Source: Lachnospiraceae bacterium
GTDB lineage: Bacteria; Bacillota; Clostridia; Lachnospirales; Lachnospiraceae
DNA: 38,144 nucleotides
Direction: 5' to 3'
Assembly (NCBI GenBank): GCA_023664345.1
Contig: JAMPFQ010000016.1
Location: 53,443-91,586 of the forward strand
The notes under the pieces were generated by a model, which was not told the origin of the DNA, ran no database searches, and saw nothing but the letters and a program-made list of their open reading frames with translations. Below are positions 1 to 8,365 of this stretch, in pieces; position 1 is the stretch's first letter; each line of letters starts with the position of its first letter. The position numbers and the translations under genes are program-made.

Positions 1-74
1 AAAGCGGCTGAAATTTCTTCCCCCGCAAGGGCGCAGAAGCGCAGAGGCGGAACTGGAATAAGGAGGAGAACACA

Positions 75-2102
75 ATGCAGAACAAGGGACCTTATTATCT
101 GACCACGGCTATTGCCTACACATCAGGCAAGCCGCACATCGGCAACAATTATGAGATCGTGCTGGCGGACAGCATAGCGCGCTTTCAGAGAAAGGAAGGC
201 TATGAGGTCTTCTTTCAGACCGGCACCGATGAGCATGGGCAGAAGATTGAACTGAAAGCCCAGGAGGCGGGCGTCACACCCAAAGAATTTGTGGACAAGG
301 TGGCGGGCATCATCCGGGGAATGTGCGACATGCTGAATATTTCCTATGATAAATTTATCCGCACCACCGATGATTACCATGAGAAACAGGTGCAGAAGAT
401 ATTCAAACGTCTGTATGACCAGGGGGATATCTATAAAGGGGCTTACGAGGGGCTGTACTGTACGCCCTGCGAGTCTTTCTGGACGGAATCCCAGCTGGTG
501 GACGGCAAGTGCCCGGACTGCGGCAGGGAGGTAAAGCCTGCCAAGGAGGAGGCATACTTCTTCCGCATGAGCAAATATGCGGACAGACTGATCAAACACA
601 TTAACGAACACCCGGAATTTATCCAGCCCGTGTCCCGCAGGAATGAGATGATGAACAATTTCCTCCTGCCCGGGCTCCAGGATCTGTGCGTCTCCAGAAC
701 CTCTTTCAAATGGGGGATCCCGGTGGATTTCGATGATAAGCATGTGGTCTATGTGTGGCTGGACGCGCTGTCCAACTACATCACCGGCATCGGCTATGAC
801 GCGGACGGCAGCAGCACGGAGCAGTATCAGAAATTCTGGCCTGCGGACCTGCATCTGATCGGCAAGGATATCATCCGTTTCCATACCATCTACTGGCCCA
901 TTTTCCTGATGGCGCTGGGGGAGCCGCTGCCCAAACAGATCTTCGGCCATCCCTGGCTGCTGATGAGCGGCGGCAAGATGAGCAAATCTACAGGCAATGT
1001 GATTTATGTGGATGACCTGATCGACTTCTTCGGCGTGGATGCGGTGCGTTACTATATGCTCCATGAGATGCCCTTTGAAAATGACGGCAGCGCCACCTGG
1101 GAACTGATCGCTGAGCGGACCAATTCCGACCTGGCCAACACCCTGGGAAATCTGGTGAAACGAACCATTTCCATGAGCAACCAGTACTTTGGCGGCGTGG
1201 TGGCAGACAAGGGCACTGCAGAGGCGGTTGACGAGGATCTGAAAGCGGTGGTCACGGGGGCTTACGTCAAAGTGACGGAGAAAATGGCAGGACTGCGGAT
1301 TGCGGATGCGCTGACGGAGATCTTCGATATTTTCAGACGCTGCAACAAATATATTGACGAGACGGAGCCCTGGGTGCTGGCAAAGGATGAGGCCAAGTCG
1401 GATCGTCTTTCCACCGTGCTGTATAACCTGGTGGAGAGCATTGTCATCGGCGCTTCCCTTCTGGAGCCCTATATGCCGGAGACTGCGGCCAGGATCACAG
1501 GACAGCTGAACACCTCCCTGAGAGAATTTGACCAGCTGGAGAAGTTCGGCCTGTACGAGAGCGGAAATAAGGTCACGGATGCGCCGGAGATCCTCTTTGC
1601 CCGCCTGAACATGAAAGATGTGGAAAAGAAGGCGGAAGAGCTGGCGGCGGCTATGGCAGCGGCGGAAAAAGTCGCGCAGGATGAAAAAGAGAAAGCGGTC
1701 GATACGGACGCCAATGGCATGGACGCCAATGGCATGGACGCCAATGGCATGGATGCCATTGATCTGGAGGCGAAGCCGGAGATTACCTATGACGATTTCG
1801 CGAAGCTGCAGTTCCAGGTGGGCGAGATCATTGCCTGCGAGGCGGTTCCCAAGTCCAAGAAGCTTCTCTGCAGCCAGGTAAAGATCGGCAGCCAGGTAAA
1901 GCAGATCGTATCCGGCATCAAGGCATATTACAGCCCCGAGGAAATGGTGGGGAAAAAGGTCATGGTGCTGGTGAACCTGAAACCTGCCACCATGGCAGGC
2001 GTGGTCTCCGAGGGAATGCTGCTCTGTGCCGAGGACGCGGACGGCAATCTGGCGCTGATGAAACCGGAAGCGGATATGCCTGCGGGAGCGGAAATCTGCT
2101 GA
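75..2102 (+). CDS. metG: Methionyl-tRNA synthetase
   Basis: Charges tRNA-Met with methionine in the cytoplasm. The 675-residue protein shows the class I HIGH-type motif as PHIGN (residues 20-24), a zinc knuckle with Cys129, Cys132, Cys146 and Cys149, the KMSKS loop at 301-305, an alpha-helical anticodon-binding domain and a C-terminal tRNA-binding (EMAP/Trbp111-like) domain from about residue 575. Length and order fit the long bacterial form with the dimerising C-terminal domain. The start is set by an AAGGAGGAG ribosome binding site just upstream. The linker before the C-terminal domain holds three exact copies of the pentapeptide DANGM (residues 545-559). The 74 bases before the gene show no other feature. 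Confidence 0.97.
   Translation: MQNKGPYYLTTAIAYTSGKPHIGNNYEIVLADSIARFQRKEGYEVFFQTGTDEHGQKIELKAQEAGVTPKEFVDKVAGIIRGMCDMLNISYDKFIRTTDDYHEKQVQKIFKRLYDQGDIYKGAYEGLYCTPCESFWTESQLVDGKCPDCGREVKPAKEEAYFFRMSKYADRLIKHINEHPEFIQPVSRRNEMMNNFLLPGLQDLCVSRTSFKWGIPVDFDDKHVVYVWLDALSNYITGIGYDADGSSTEQYQKFWPADLHLIGKDIIRFHTIYWPIFLMALGEPLPKQIFGHPWLLMSGGKMSKSTGNVIYVDDLIDFFGVDAVRYYMLHEMPFENDGSATWELIAERTNSDLANTLGNLVKRTISMSNQYFGGVVADKGTAEAVDEDLKAVVTGAYVKVTEKMAGLRIADALTEIFDIFRRCNKYIDETEPWVLAKDEAKSDRLSTVLYNLVESIVIGASLLEPYMPETAARITGQLNTSLREFDQLEKFGLYESGNKVTDAPEILFARLNMKDVEKKAEELAAAMAAAEKVAQDEKEKAVDTDANGMDANGMDANGMDAIDLEAKPEITYDDFAKLQFQVGEIIACEAVPKSKKLLCSQVKIGSQVKQIVSGIKAYYSPEEMVGKKVMVLVNLKPATMAGVVSEGMLLCAEDADGNLALMKPEADMPAGAEIC
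1707..1751 (+). repeat. In-frame 15-bp tandem repeat (x3) in metG
   Basis: Three identical, adjacent 15-bp units (gacgccaatggcatg) encode DANGM three times in the linker between the anticodon-binding and C-terminal tRNA-binding domains of MetG. A fourth partial unit (gatgcc) follows. The unit length is a multiple of three, so copy changes would keep the frame. Confidence 0.95.
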
Positions 2103-2129
2103 TAAACATCTAAAATTTATATAAAGTAC

Positions 2130-2158
2130 TTAATTTTCAGACAGAAATACGGTATACT
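2130..2158 (+). promoter_or_regulatory. Possible sigma-A promoter of the hydrolase gene
   Basis: A good -10 hexamer TATACT (2153-2158) lies 17 bp after a weak -35 TTAATT (2130-2135) in the AT-rich gap between metG and the hydrolase. The -10 is convincing and the -35 matches only half the consensus. Confidence 0.4.
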
Positions 2159-2198
2159 TCTTTATGGAACGCTGTTGTCTGTAAGGATGGGGTAAGAT

Positions 2199-3152
2199 AT
2201 GGTCAAGGAAGAATTTTATTATGACTCACGGGATAAAAAAAGTAAGCTGCATGCCGTCCGGTATACCCCGGACGATCCCGACAGCATCCGCTGTGTTGTC
2301 CAGATCGTGCACGGCATGGCGGAATATATCGAGCGGTATGAGGAATTTGCCGAATTTCTGACAGACCGCGGTCTCGTGGTGGTGGGCGAGGATCATATGG
2401 GACACGGCAAGTCTGTGGGCGGGGACGGCAGGTACGGCTATTTCTGTGAACAGGATCCGGCAACGGTCCTGGTGCGGGATGTGCACCGCCTGAAGAAAGC
2501 CACGGCGGCGCTTTATCCCAATGTCCCCTATGTGATGCTGGGGCACAGCATGGGTTCCTTTATTACCAGAAATTATATGTTCCGTTACGGCGCGGCGATC
2601 GACGGCGCCGTGGTCATGGGAACCGGAATGCAGCATAAAGCGATCCTGGCGCTGTCCAGAACGGTGGCTGCCATACAGGGGATGATCTTCGGACCGGAGA
2701 AAAAGGGAAAACTGCTGGATAAGCTGATCTTCGGCGCCTATAACCGGCATGTGGCGGATCCTAAAACGCCTTGTGACTGGATCAGCAGGGACGAGGAGCG
2801 GGTAAAACAGTATATGGACGATCCCATGTGCGGATTTGTGTTTACGATCAACGGCTTTCAGACCCTGTTCGAACTGATCAGCAGGCTCTATCATTCGGAG
2901 AATCTGGAGCGTATCCCCAAAAAGCTTCCCGTCTTTCTGGCATCGGGGGACGCCGATCCGGTAGGCGATTATGGGAAAGGTGTGCGGAAAGCGTATATTT
3001 CCCTGCGGGCAGTAGGGCTGGAGGACATCAAGGTCAAATTATACGAAGGCGGAAGGCATGAACTGCTGAACGAAACAAACCGCCAGGAGGTCATGCAGGA
3101 TATTTATCAATGGATCGAAAAAAAGGTACTGCATGAGAAGACGGGGAAATGA
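2199..3152 (+). CDS. Alpha/beta hydrolase, monoacylglycerol lipase/lysophospholipase-like
   Basis: Predicted cytoplasmic serine hydrolase of the Hydrolase_4 (PldB/MGL-like) family, which cleaves esters of fatty acids with glycerol or lysophospholipid. The 317-residue protein has the early HGM oxyanion region (38-40), the nucleophile elbow GHSMG with Ser117, a candidate catalytic Asp251 or Asp253 in SGDADPVG, and His287 in GGRHELLN. No signal peptide or membrane segment is seen. The start follows a GGATGGGG-like ribosome binding site. Its end overlaps the acetyltransferase start, so the two are probably co-translated. The exact substrate cannot be read from sequence. Confidence 0.88.
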   Translation: MVKEEFYYDSRDKKSKLHAVRYTPDDPDSIRCVVQIVHGMAEYIERYEEFAEFLTDRGLVVVGEDHMGHGKSVGGDGRYGYFCEQDPATVLVRDVHRLKKATAALYPNVPYVMLGHSMGSFITRNYMFRYGAAIDGAVVMGTGMQHKAILALSRTVAAIQGMIFGPEKKGKLLDKLIFGAYNRHVADPKTPCDWISRDEERVKQYMDDPMCGFVFTINGFQTLFELISRLYHSENLERIPKKLPVFLASGDADPVGDYGKGVRKAYISLRAVGLEDIKVKLYEGGRHELLNETNRQEVMQDIYQWIEKKVLHEKTGK

Positions 3153-3639
3153 CGGCATGGACACAGGGGCAGCAAGGACATACCAGATCCGATGGGCGCA
3201 TGACTCAGAATGGGCGCCTGCCATGAAGATGATCTGGCGTACCTTTCTAAAATATGAGGGAAAGGATTACACAAGAGAGGGAATCCAGAACTTTTTTGAT
3301 TTCATTACGGATGATGAGTTGTACATGGCTTTCCTGAAAGGGAATTACCAGATGATGGTAGCCGTGGAGGGCAGCAGGGTCATAGGAGCAGGGACCATAC
3401 GCGGCGGAAACCGTCTCTCCCTGCTGTTCGTGGACGAGGATTATCATCACAGAGGAGTCGGAAAAGCGATCATCAACGGATTGTGCCGCTATCTGAAAGA
3501 AGAGGCCGGGGAACGGTCCATGTCCCTGAAAGCGGCTCCCTACGCGGTGGACTTCTACCGCAAGCTGGGCTTTTGCACAGTGAAGCCGGAGGAAGAGTAT
3601 TCCGGCATCCGCGTCACGGAGATGGAGAAAATATTTTAA
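3133..3639 (+). CDS. GNAT family N-acetyltransferase
   Basis: Predicted acetyl-CoA-dependent acyltransferase of the GNAT superfamily. The acetyl-CoA pyrophosphate loop is visible as HRGVGK after the beta strand LLFVDEDY, and the C-terminal AVDFYRKLGF segment is typical of motif B. The first ATG (3133) lies inside the end of the upstream hydrolase. An in-frame ATG at 3157 (start MDTGAAR) is an equally possible start, because MRRRGNDG looks like non-conserved leader and neither start has a strong ribosome binding site. The acceptor is unknown. Overlap with the hydrolase suggests one operon. Confidence 0.85.
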   Translation: MRRRGNDGMDTGAARTYQIRWAHDSEWAPAMKMIWRTFLKYEGKDYTREGIQNFFDFITDDELYMAFLKGNYQMMVAVEGSRVIGAGTIRGGNRLSLLFVDEDYHHRGVGKAIINGLCRYLKEEAGERSMSLKAAPYAVDFYRKLGFCTVKPEEEYSGIRVTEMEKIF

Positions 3640-3658
3640 AAACAGTAGGAGGATAAGA

Positions 3659-4375
3659 ATGGGTAGTATATTTAATCTGGACAGCCCTGTCATGCAGGCA
3701 TTGGGAAAGTTGGCGGATCTGATGTGGCTCAATATCCTGACGATGATCTGCTGCATCCCCATCATCACCATAGGGCCGTCCCTGACAGCCATGCATTATA
3801 TGGCGCTGAAGATCGTGAGGAACGAGGAATGCTATATCACAAGGGGCTTTTTTAAATCCTTTAAGGAGAATTTCCTGCAGGGGATGGTGATCGGTATTCT
3901 AACACTGTTTGTGCTCCTGGTCCTGATCGGCGACTTTGTGCTTTTGAGAAATCCCGATCTGGGATTCAGCAAATATCTCCAGATCCTGATCACCATCATC
4001 GCGGTACTGTTCCTTTTTACCGTGCTGTATGTTTACCCGGTTCTGGCAAAATTTGCCAACACGATTTTCAGGACCATCAAGAACGCGTTCTTAATGAGCA
4101 TCCTGCAGTTCCCGAAGACACTGCTGATGATCGTGATCTGGGCGCTGCCCGGACTGCTGCTTTTCATTTCGGGGAGAACGGTTCCCATCGTGTTCCTGTT
4201 CGGACTGTCCGGCCCGGCATGGCTCTGCGCACATCTGTACAATAAATTTTTCAAGAAACTGGAAGACCAGATACTGGCTGAGAATCCGCCGGAAGAGGTT
4301 CCGAATGATGATGAACATATTTTCAGCGATGTAGTGAATGAAAACCCGGTCAGTGAGGAACAGACACAGGAGTAA
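3659..4375 (+). CDS. YesL/DUF624-family membrane protein
   Basis: Integral membrane protein of the YesL (DUF624) family, found in Firmicutes beside carbohydrate ABC transporters; its biochemical role is not established. The 238-residue protein opens with the family-typical MGSIFNLDSPVM, then about five hydrophobic segments (roughly 22-45, 76-98, 104-130, 152-172 and 178-200), and ends in an acidic soluble tail. An AGGAGG ribosome binding site precedes the ATG. It sits just upstream of the sugar ABC ATPase msmK, which fits the usual association with sugar uptake, although a promoter-bearing gap of 234 bp separates the two. Confidence 0.85.
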   Translation: MGSIFNLDSPVMQALGKLADLMWLNILTMICCIPIITIGPSLTAMHYMALKIVRNEECYITRGFFKSFKENFLQGMVIGILTLFVLLVLIGDFVLLRNPDLGFSKYLQILITIIAVLFLFTVLYVYPVLAKFANTIFRTIKNAFLMSILQFPKTLLMIVIWALPGLLLFISGRTVPIVFLFGLSGPAWLCAHLYNKFFKKLEDQILAENPPEEVPNDDEHIFSDVVNENPVSEEQTQE

Positions 4376-4400
4376 TGCTTGTGTAAAATGACCAAGAAAG

Positions 4401-4515
4401 CACAGGGATTTTGTTCAATATGACAAGCGTTGGGCAAAATCTTTGTGTTTATAAGCAATTCTCACAATCAGATTGAAAATCTTTGTGAAATAGTGGTATG
4501 GCGCAAAATCTGATT
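4401..4515. repeat. Interlocking inverted/direct repeats upstream of msmK
   Basis: The 12-mer AAAATCTTTGTG occurs at 4436-4447 and exactly 40 bp later at 4476-4487. An upstream arm CACAGGGATTTTG (4401-4413) pairs with the first copy (4435-4447; two G-T pairs) and almost as well with the second. A separate 9-bp inverted repeat, AATCAGATT (4466-4474) with AATCTGATT (4507-4515), runs up to the msmK -10 box. The layout could be operator sites or, in read-through RNA, alternative stems. There is no T-run after the first stem, so it is not an obvious terminator. Confidence 0.6.
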
Positions 4516-4521
4516 TTTCTG

Positions 4522-4527
4522 TATACT
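4522..4527 (+). promoter_or_regulatory. Probable -10 box of the msmK promoter
   Basis: TATACT at 4522-4527 is a near-consensus sigma-A -10 hexamer about 80 bp before the msmK start. The position 17 bp upstream (TGGCGC) is a poor -35, so activation by a bound regulator at the adjacent repeats is plausible. Confidence 0.45.
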
Positions 4528-4609
4528 ATTCATCAAGTGGAGCGGCGAGCCATCGCCCAACGACTAAACAGATGACGTGAATCATGTAAACATGAAAGGA
4601 GTTTCTATT

Positions 4610-5722
4610 ATGGCAAGTTTATCTTTAACAAATGTCTGCAAGGTTTACCCCAACGGTTTTGAAGCTGTTAAGGATTTCAACCTTGAGATCGCGGATCAGG
4701 AGTTCATCATCTTCGTAGGTCCCTCCGGTTGTGGTAAGTCCACCACCCTTCGTATGATCGCAGGTCTGGAGGATATCTCTTCCGGTGAACTGAAGATTGG
4801 TGACAGAGTGGTAAACGATGTAGAGCCTAAGGATCGTGATATCGCGATGGTATTCCAGAACTACGCTCTGTATCCTCATATGTCCGTGTATGACAATATG
4901 GCATTTGGCCTGAAGCTGAGAAAGGTTCCCAAGGATCAGATCGACAAGATGGTAAAGGAAGCAGCTAAGATCCTGGATCTGACTCCCCTCCTTGACCGTA
5001 AGCCCAAGGCTCTGTCCGGTGGTCAGAGACAGCGTGTTGCCATGGGTCGTGCGATCGTTCGTAGCCCTAAGGTGTTCCTGATGGATGAGCCTCTGTCCAA
5101 CCTGGACGCTAAGCTGCGTGTGCAGATGCGTGTTGAGATCTCCAAGCTGCATCAGAGACTGGGCACCACCATCATCTACGTTACACATGACCAGGTAGAG
5201 GCTATGACCCTTGGTACCAGGATCGTAGTTATGAAAGACGGCGTTATCCAGCAGGTAGATACTCCTCAGAACCTGTATGAGAAGCCCCAGAATCTGTTCG
5301 TAGCAGGATTCATGGGATCTCCTCAGATGAACTTCCTTGACGCAAAGGTTAAGGTTACCGGCGATACCGCTAATCTGGAGATCGCAGGCTACAGCATTCC
5401 TCTTCCCGCTGCAAAGTCCAAAGCGCTGATTGCTGGCGGCTATGACGGAAAGGTTGTTACTTTCGGTATCCGTCCTGAGGATGTATATGATTCCGGTAAG
5501 CATCTTGAGGGCGCTCCTTCAAGCGTATTTGAGTCCACCGTTAAGGTATACGAGCTGCTTGGTGCAGAGGTTAACCTGTATTTTGATCTGGATGAGTTCC
5601 CGATCACCGCAAGAGTTGATCCTCGTACATCTGCCAGACCTGGTGATTCCATCAAGTTTGCATTCGATATCGACAAGATTCATGTATTTGACAAGGAAAC
5701 CGAGCAGACTATCACAAACTAG
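4610..5722 (+). CDS. msmK: Carbohydrate ABC transporter ATP-binding protein (MsmK/UgpC type)
   Basis: Cytoplasmic ATPase that energises sugar ABC importers; in Firmicutes one MsmK often serves several permeases. The start at 4610 (MASLSLTNV) follows an AAAGGAG ribosome binding site, while an upstream in-frame ATG at 4577 has none. In the 370-residue product, Walker A is GPSGCGKST (37-45), the Q-loop lies in VFQNYALYP, the signature is LSGGQ (135-139), Walker B ends in Asp159-Glu160 and the switch His is 193. A TOBE/OB regulatory region fills the last 130 residues. No permease or binding protein is nearby, which fits a shared ATPase. Codon use is heavily biased to GGT, CGT, GTT and ATC, unlike its neighbours, as expected for high expression. 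Confidence 0.95.
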   Translation: MASLSLTNVCKVYPNGFEAVKDFNLEIADQEFIIFVGPSGCGKSTTLRMIAGLEDISSGELKIGDRVVNDVEPKDRDIAMVFQNYALYPHMSVYDNMAFGLKLRKVPKDQIDKMVKEAAKILDLTPLLDRKPKALSGGQRQRVAMGRAIVRSPKVFLMDEPLSNLDAKLRVQMRVEISKLHQRLGTTIIYVTHDQVEAMTLGTRIVVMKDGVIQQVDTPQNLYEKPQNLFVAGFMGSPQMNFLDAKVKVTGDTANLEIAGYSIPLPAAKSKALIAGGYDGKVVTFGIRPEDVYDSGKHLEGAPSSVFESTVKVYELLGAEVNLYFDLDEFPITARVDPRTSARPGDSIKFAFDIDKIHVFDKETEQTITN

Positions 5723-5734
5723 TAAATAGTAAGC

Positions 5735-5764
5735 AAGGGGTGCTGGTGACAGCACCCCTTTTCT
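5735..5764 (+). terminator. Rho-independent terminator of msmK
   Basis: Perfect 11-bp stem AAGGGGTGCTG (5735-5745) with CAGCACCCCTT (5750-5760), closed by a GTGA (GNRA-type) tetraloop and followed by TTCT. It lies 12 bp after the msmK stop codon. Confidence 0.92.
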
Positions 5765-5808
5765 GATAGCGGGAATAAACAATTCCGGAACCGGAATCAG
5801 GAGGATAT

Positions 5809-6891
5809 ATGATTTCAAGCCAGACTATCCAGACCAGTATAGATGAGTTAAAGGCGATCACCAAGGTGGATCTGTGTGTATATGATCCGTCCGGCGCGAT
5901 CATTGCTTCTACGGCGGAAAAGATGGACATTACTGCTGATCTGATCAGTGGATTTGCGAATTCGCCGGCTGACAGTCAGGTGATTGGTACGCATCATCTT
6001 CTGAAAATATGGGATGAGAGCGAACTTTTATTTGTCCTGGTGTCGAAAGGCTTCGATGAAGATGCCTATATGATCGGCAAGATCGCGGTGTGCGAGATCC
6101 AGAATCTGGCGATCGCTTATAAGGAAAGATTTGATCGGAATAATTTTTTCCAGAATCTGATACTGGATAACCTTCTATTAGTGGATATTTATAACAGGGC
6201 AAAGAAACTCCATATTGAAGCCCGTATGCCCAGAGTGGTATTTTTGGTGGAAGCAAAGCTGGAGAAAGACGGCATTGTCACTGAATTGTTAAAGGGGATG
6301 TTCTCCAGCCAGTCGGGCGATTATATTACCGCTGTGGATGAAAGCAATGTGATCCTGATCAAATCATTGTCGCCTGACAGTACCCATGAGGATATGATGG
6401 CTGTGGCGGACACCATCGTGGCGATGATGAACACGGAGGCCATGTTGAATGTCAGGGTAGCGTTTGGCAATGTGGTGCAGGAACTGAAAGATGTATCCAA
6501 ATCCTATAAGGAAGCGAAAATGGCGCTGGACGTGGGCAAGATCTTCTATGCGGAGAGGAATGTGGTCGCATACAGCATCCTGGGGATCGGCCGCCTGATC
6601 TATCAGCTGCCTGTCAATCTGTGCAGGCTTTTTGTGGAGGAGATCTTTGGGGAAAATATCCCCAGCCAGCTGGACGATGAGACACTGACCACCATCAATA
6701 AGTTTTTCGAGAACAATCTGAACGTGTCCGAGACGTCCCGGCAGCTGTTCGTGCATAGAAATACGCTGGTCTACCGCATCGAGAAGATCCAGAAGAGCAC
6801 CGGGCTGGATCTGAGGAACTTTGACGATGCCCTGACGTTCAAGATCGCTCTGATGGTGGTAAATTATATGAAGTATCTGGAAAGTAATTAA
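5809..6891 (+). CDS. CdaR/PucR-type transcriptional regulator
   Basis: Predicted DNA-binding regulator of the CdaR (sugar-diacid regulator) family. The 360 residues show a small N-terminal sensor-like region (about 1-115), a central CdaR/GGDEF-like region (about 125-255) and a C-terminal helix-turn-helix of the PucR HTH_30 type around 300-350 (NVSETSRQLFVHRNTLVYRI). An AGGAGG ribosome binding site lies before the ATG. It follows msmK on the same strand, separated by a strong terminator, so read-through or its own promoter must drive it. The neighbourhood suggests control of sugar uptake, but the ligand is unknown and the N-terminus need not bind sugar diacids. Confidence 0.85.
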   Translation: MISSQTIQTSIDELKAITKVDLCVYDPSGAIIASTAEKMDITADLISGFANSPADSQVIGTHHLLKIWDESELLFVLVSKGFDEDAYMIGKIAVCEIQNLAIAYKERFDRNNFFQNLILDNLLLVDIYNRAKKLHIEARMPRVVFLVEAKLEKDGIVTELLKGMFSSQSGDYITAVDESNVILIKSLSPDSTHEDMMAVADTIVAMMNTEAMLNVRVAFGNVVQELKDVSKSYKEAKMALDVGKIFYAERNVVAYSILGIGRLIYQLPVNLCRLFVEEIFGENIPSQLDDETLTTINKFFENNLNVSETSRQLFVHRNTLVYRIEKIQKSTGLDLRNFDDALTFKIALMVVNYMKYLESN

Positions 6892-6912
6892 GATCGGAAG
6901 CATCAGAGGACA

Positions 6913-6976
6913 ACCCCCTGAATATACTTATGATAGGCAGTGAGCCTGTTATCAGTATGTTCAGGGGGTAATTTTT
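6913..6976 (+). terminator. 57-nt terminator-like hairpin that contains the next gene's ribosome binding site
   Basis: A5' arm at 6913-6938 pairs with 6944-6969 around a 5-nt loop, giving about 26 base pairs with one mismatch and three G-T pairs, followed by TTTTT at 6972-6976. The next gene starts at 6977, directly after the T-run, and its only ribosome-binding candidate, GGGGGT (6964-6969), forms the base of the 3' arm. It can act as terminator for the CdaR-type gene and as a block on translation of the following gene. Confidence 0.85.
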
Positions 6977-8365
6977 ATGGTTGAAAACAATTATTATGAG
7001 CGAAAGATAAAGTACCTTGACCTGATGGAAAACGGAGAACGCACCGGTGGGGCCGGATTTATCAAGACGGAAGTGAAAGGGATGGACATAAACCTTACGA
7101 TCGTCGTTAAGGGTCTGCATCCCACGGATACTTATGAGAGAGAGGTGATGCTGCAGGCGGGCGATGGAGAGTTTGCCGTGGGCAGGATCACATTGAAAGG
7201 AGGGCAGGGAGAATTTAAATATCATACGGTCATGGATCATTTGCAGCTTCGGGGTGTCAGGATCGCGCTGGGCGGTGTCAGGGAGATCTGCTGTAAATGG
7301 AAGGAGGAAAAAAGGTCTTCGGCGGTGAAAAAGGACGCTGCGCAGCCAGGTATGGTGCGGGAAGATGCCGCACGGAAGAGCGGGAGCCAGGATCATGAAA
7401 CGTCCGATAGCGCAGTCAGGAATGTGGAAGCAGAGAAACAGCGCAATGCTGGGAAGCCGCGGGAAATCCAGCTGATCCCCTGGGATGAGATAAAAGCAGT
7501 GGAAGAATCCCTGGAGCGGGTGGATAAAATGATGTCAAGGCCTGCGGAGAGCGGTGCATGGAGAGCGGCGGAGAATGATGCGGCAGAAAATGCTGGAAAG
7601 GAAGTGGCGGCGGAGCAGGGGATGCCGGGGAATGTTGAAAGGGAATCGGCAAAATGGGGCATGTCGGAAAATGTCAAAAGGGAACCGACGGAAAGCATGA
7701 ACGGAGAAACAGCAGCCATGATAACAGAAGAACCGGCAGTTCCAGGAACGGGAGCAGGGGAAACATTCAGGAAAAAAGTGGATGAAAAACCGTCAGTCCA
7801 AGAGATGAGGACAGGAAAGTCAGCGGTTCGGGGAAAAAGGAATGATAGACCGACCACCTGGAAAAGGATGCCGGGGGAAGCAGATGCCGGGGGGAGAAAT
7901 GTAAATATGGAAAATAAAGCATCGATCAGGAATCCGGAATGCCGCACAGGAAGACCAACCCAACGGACATCGTCCGGCAACTCCCTGGAGCAGAAAAAAA
8001 GGCCGGTCAGGTTGATGGAGGACAAATGGCAGCAGATTTGGGCCATCTATCCCCACATCCACCCCTTTCAGGATGAGAGGGAATATCTTTCCATCAGTCC
8101 CGCCGATTTTGTGCTGCTGCCCCACGAGGCATACCGGGCGGCAAATAACAGCTTCCTGCTGCACGGATATTACAATTATGACCACCTGATCCTGACCAGG
8201 ATCGAGAAAAGGGGCGAAGTATCCTATTACATAGGCGTTCCCGGAAATTACTATGAAAGGGAAAAACAGGTTGCCATCATGTTCGGCTTTGAAAGTTTCG
8301 AGTGTGGAACGGAACCCGCCCAGGCGGGAGATTTCGGATATTATATGATGCGGACGCAGCTGTAG
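6977..8365 (+). CDS. Lachnospiraceae protein of unknown function (DUF6128-like C-terminus)
   Basis: Function unknown. The 462-residue protein has three parts: an N-terminal beta-rich domain (about 1-112, starting VENNYYERKIKYLDL), a long polar low-complexity middle (about 113-345, rich in Glu, Lys, Gly and Ala, with degenerate repeats such as GMxxNVxRE), and a compact C-terminal domain (about 350-462, WQQIWAIYPHIHPF, then ISPADFVLLP and YYNYDHLIL). From memory this C-terminal pattern is annotated DUF6128 in Lachnospiraceae; I could not check. No signal peptide or membrane segment is seen. The start at 6977 keeps the conserved-looking N-terminus but leaves the ribosome binding site inside the preceding hairpin. 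Confidence 0.75.
   Translation: MVENNYYERKIKYLDLMENGERTGGAGFIKTEVKGMDINLTIVVKGLHPTDTYEREVMLQAGDGEFAVGRITLKGGQGEFKYHTVMDHLQLRGVRIALGGVREICCKWKEEKRSSAVKKDAAQPGMVREDAARKSGSQDHETSDSAVRNVEAEKQRNAGKPREIQLIPWDEIKAVEESLERVDKMMSRPAESGAWRAAENDAAENAGKEVAAEQGMPGNVERESAKWGMSENVKREPTESMNGETAAMITEEPAVPGTGAGETFRKKVDEKPSVQEMRTGKSAVRGKRNDRPTTWKRMPGEADAGGRNVNMENKASIRNPECRTGRPTQRTSSGNSLEQKKRPVRLMEDKWQQIWAIYPHIHPFQDEREYLSISPADFVLLPHEAYRAANNSFLLHGYYNYDHLILTRIEKRGEVSYYIGVPGNYYEREKQVAIMFGFESFECGTEPAQAGDFGYYMMRTQL

Noticed and set aside
123..1064. Long open frame antisense to metG
   Set aside because: It mirrors the codons of metG, has no ribosome binding site and resembles no family.
7500..7900. Repeat-rich stretch as a CRISPR array or minisatellite
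   Set aside because: The repeats are degenerate, coding and unevenly spaced, with no conserved repeat-spacer pattern. No CRISPR array or cas gene was seen anywhere in the window.
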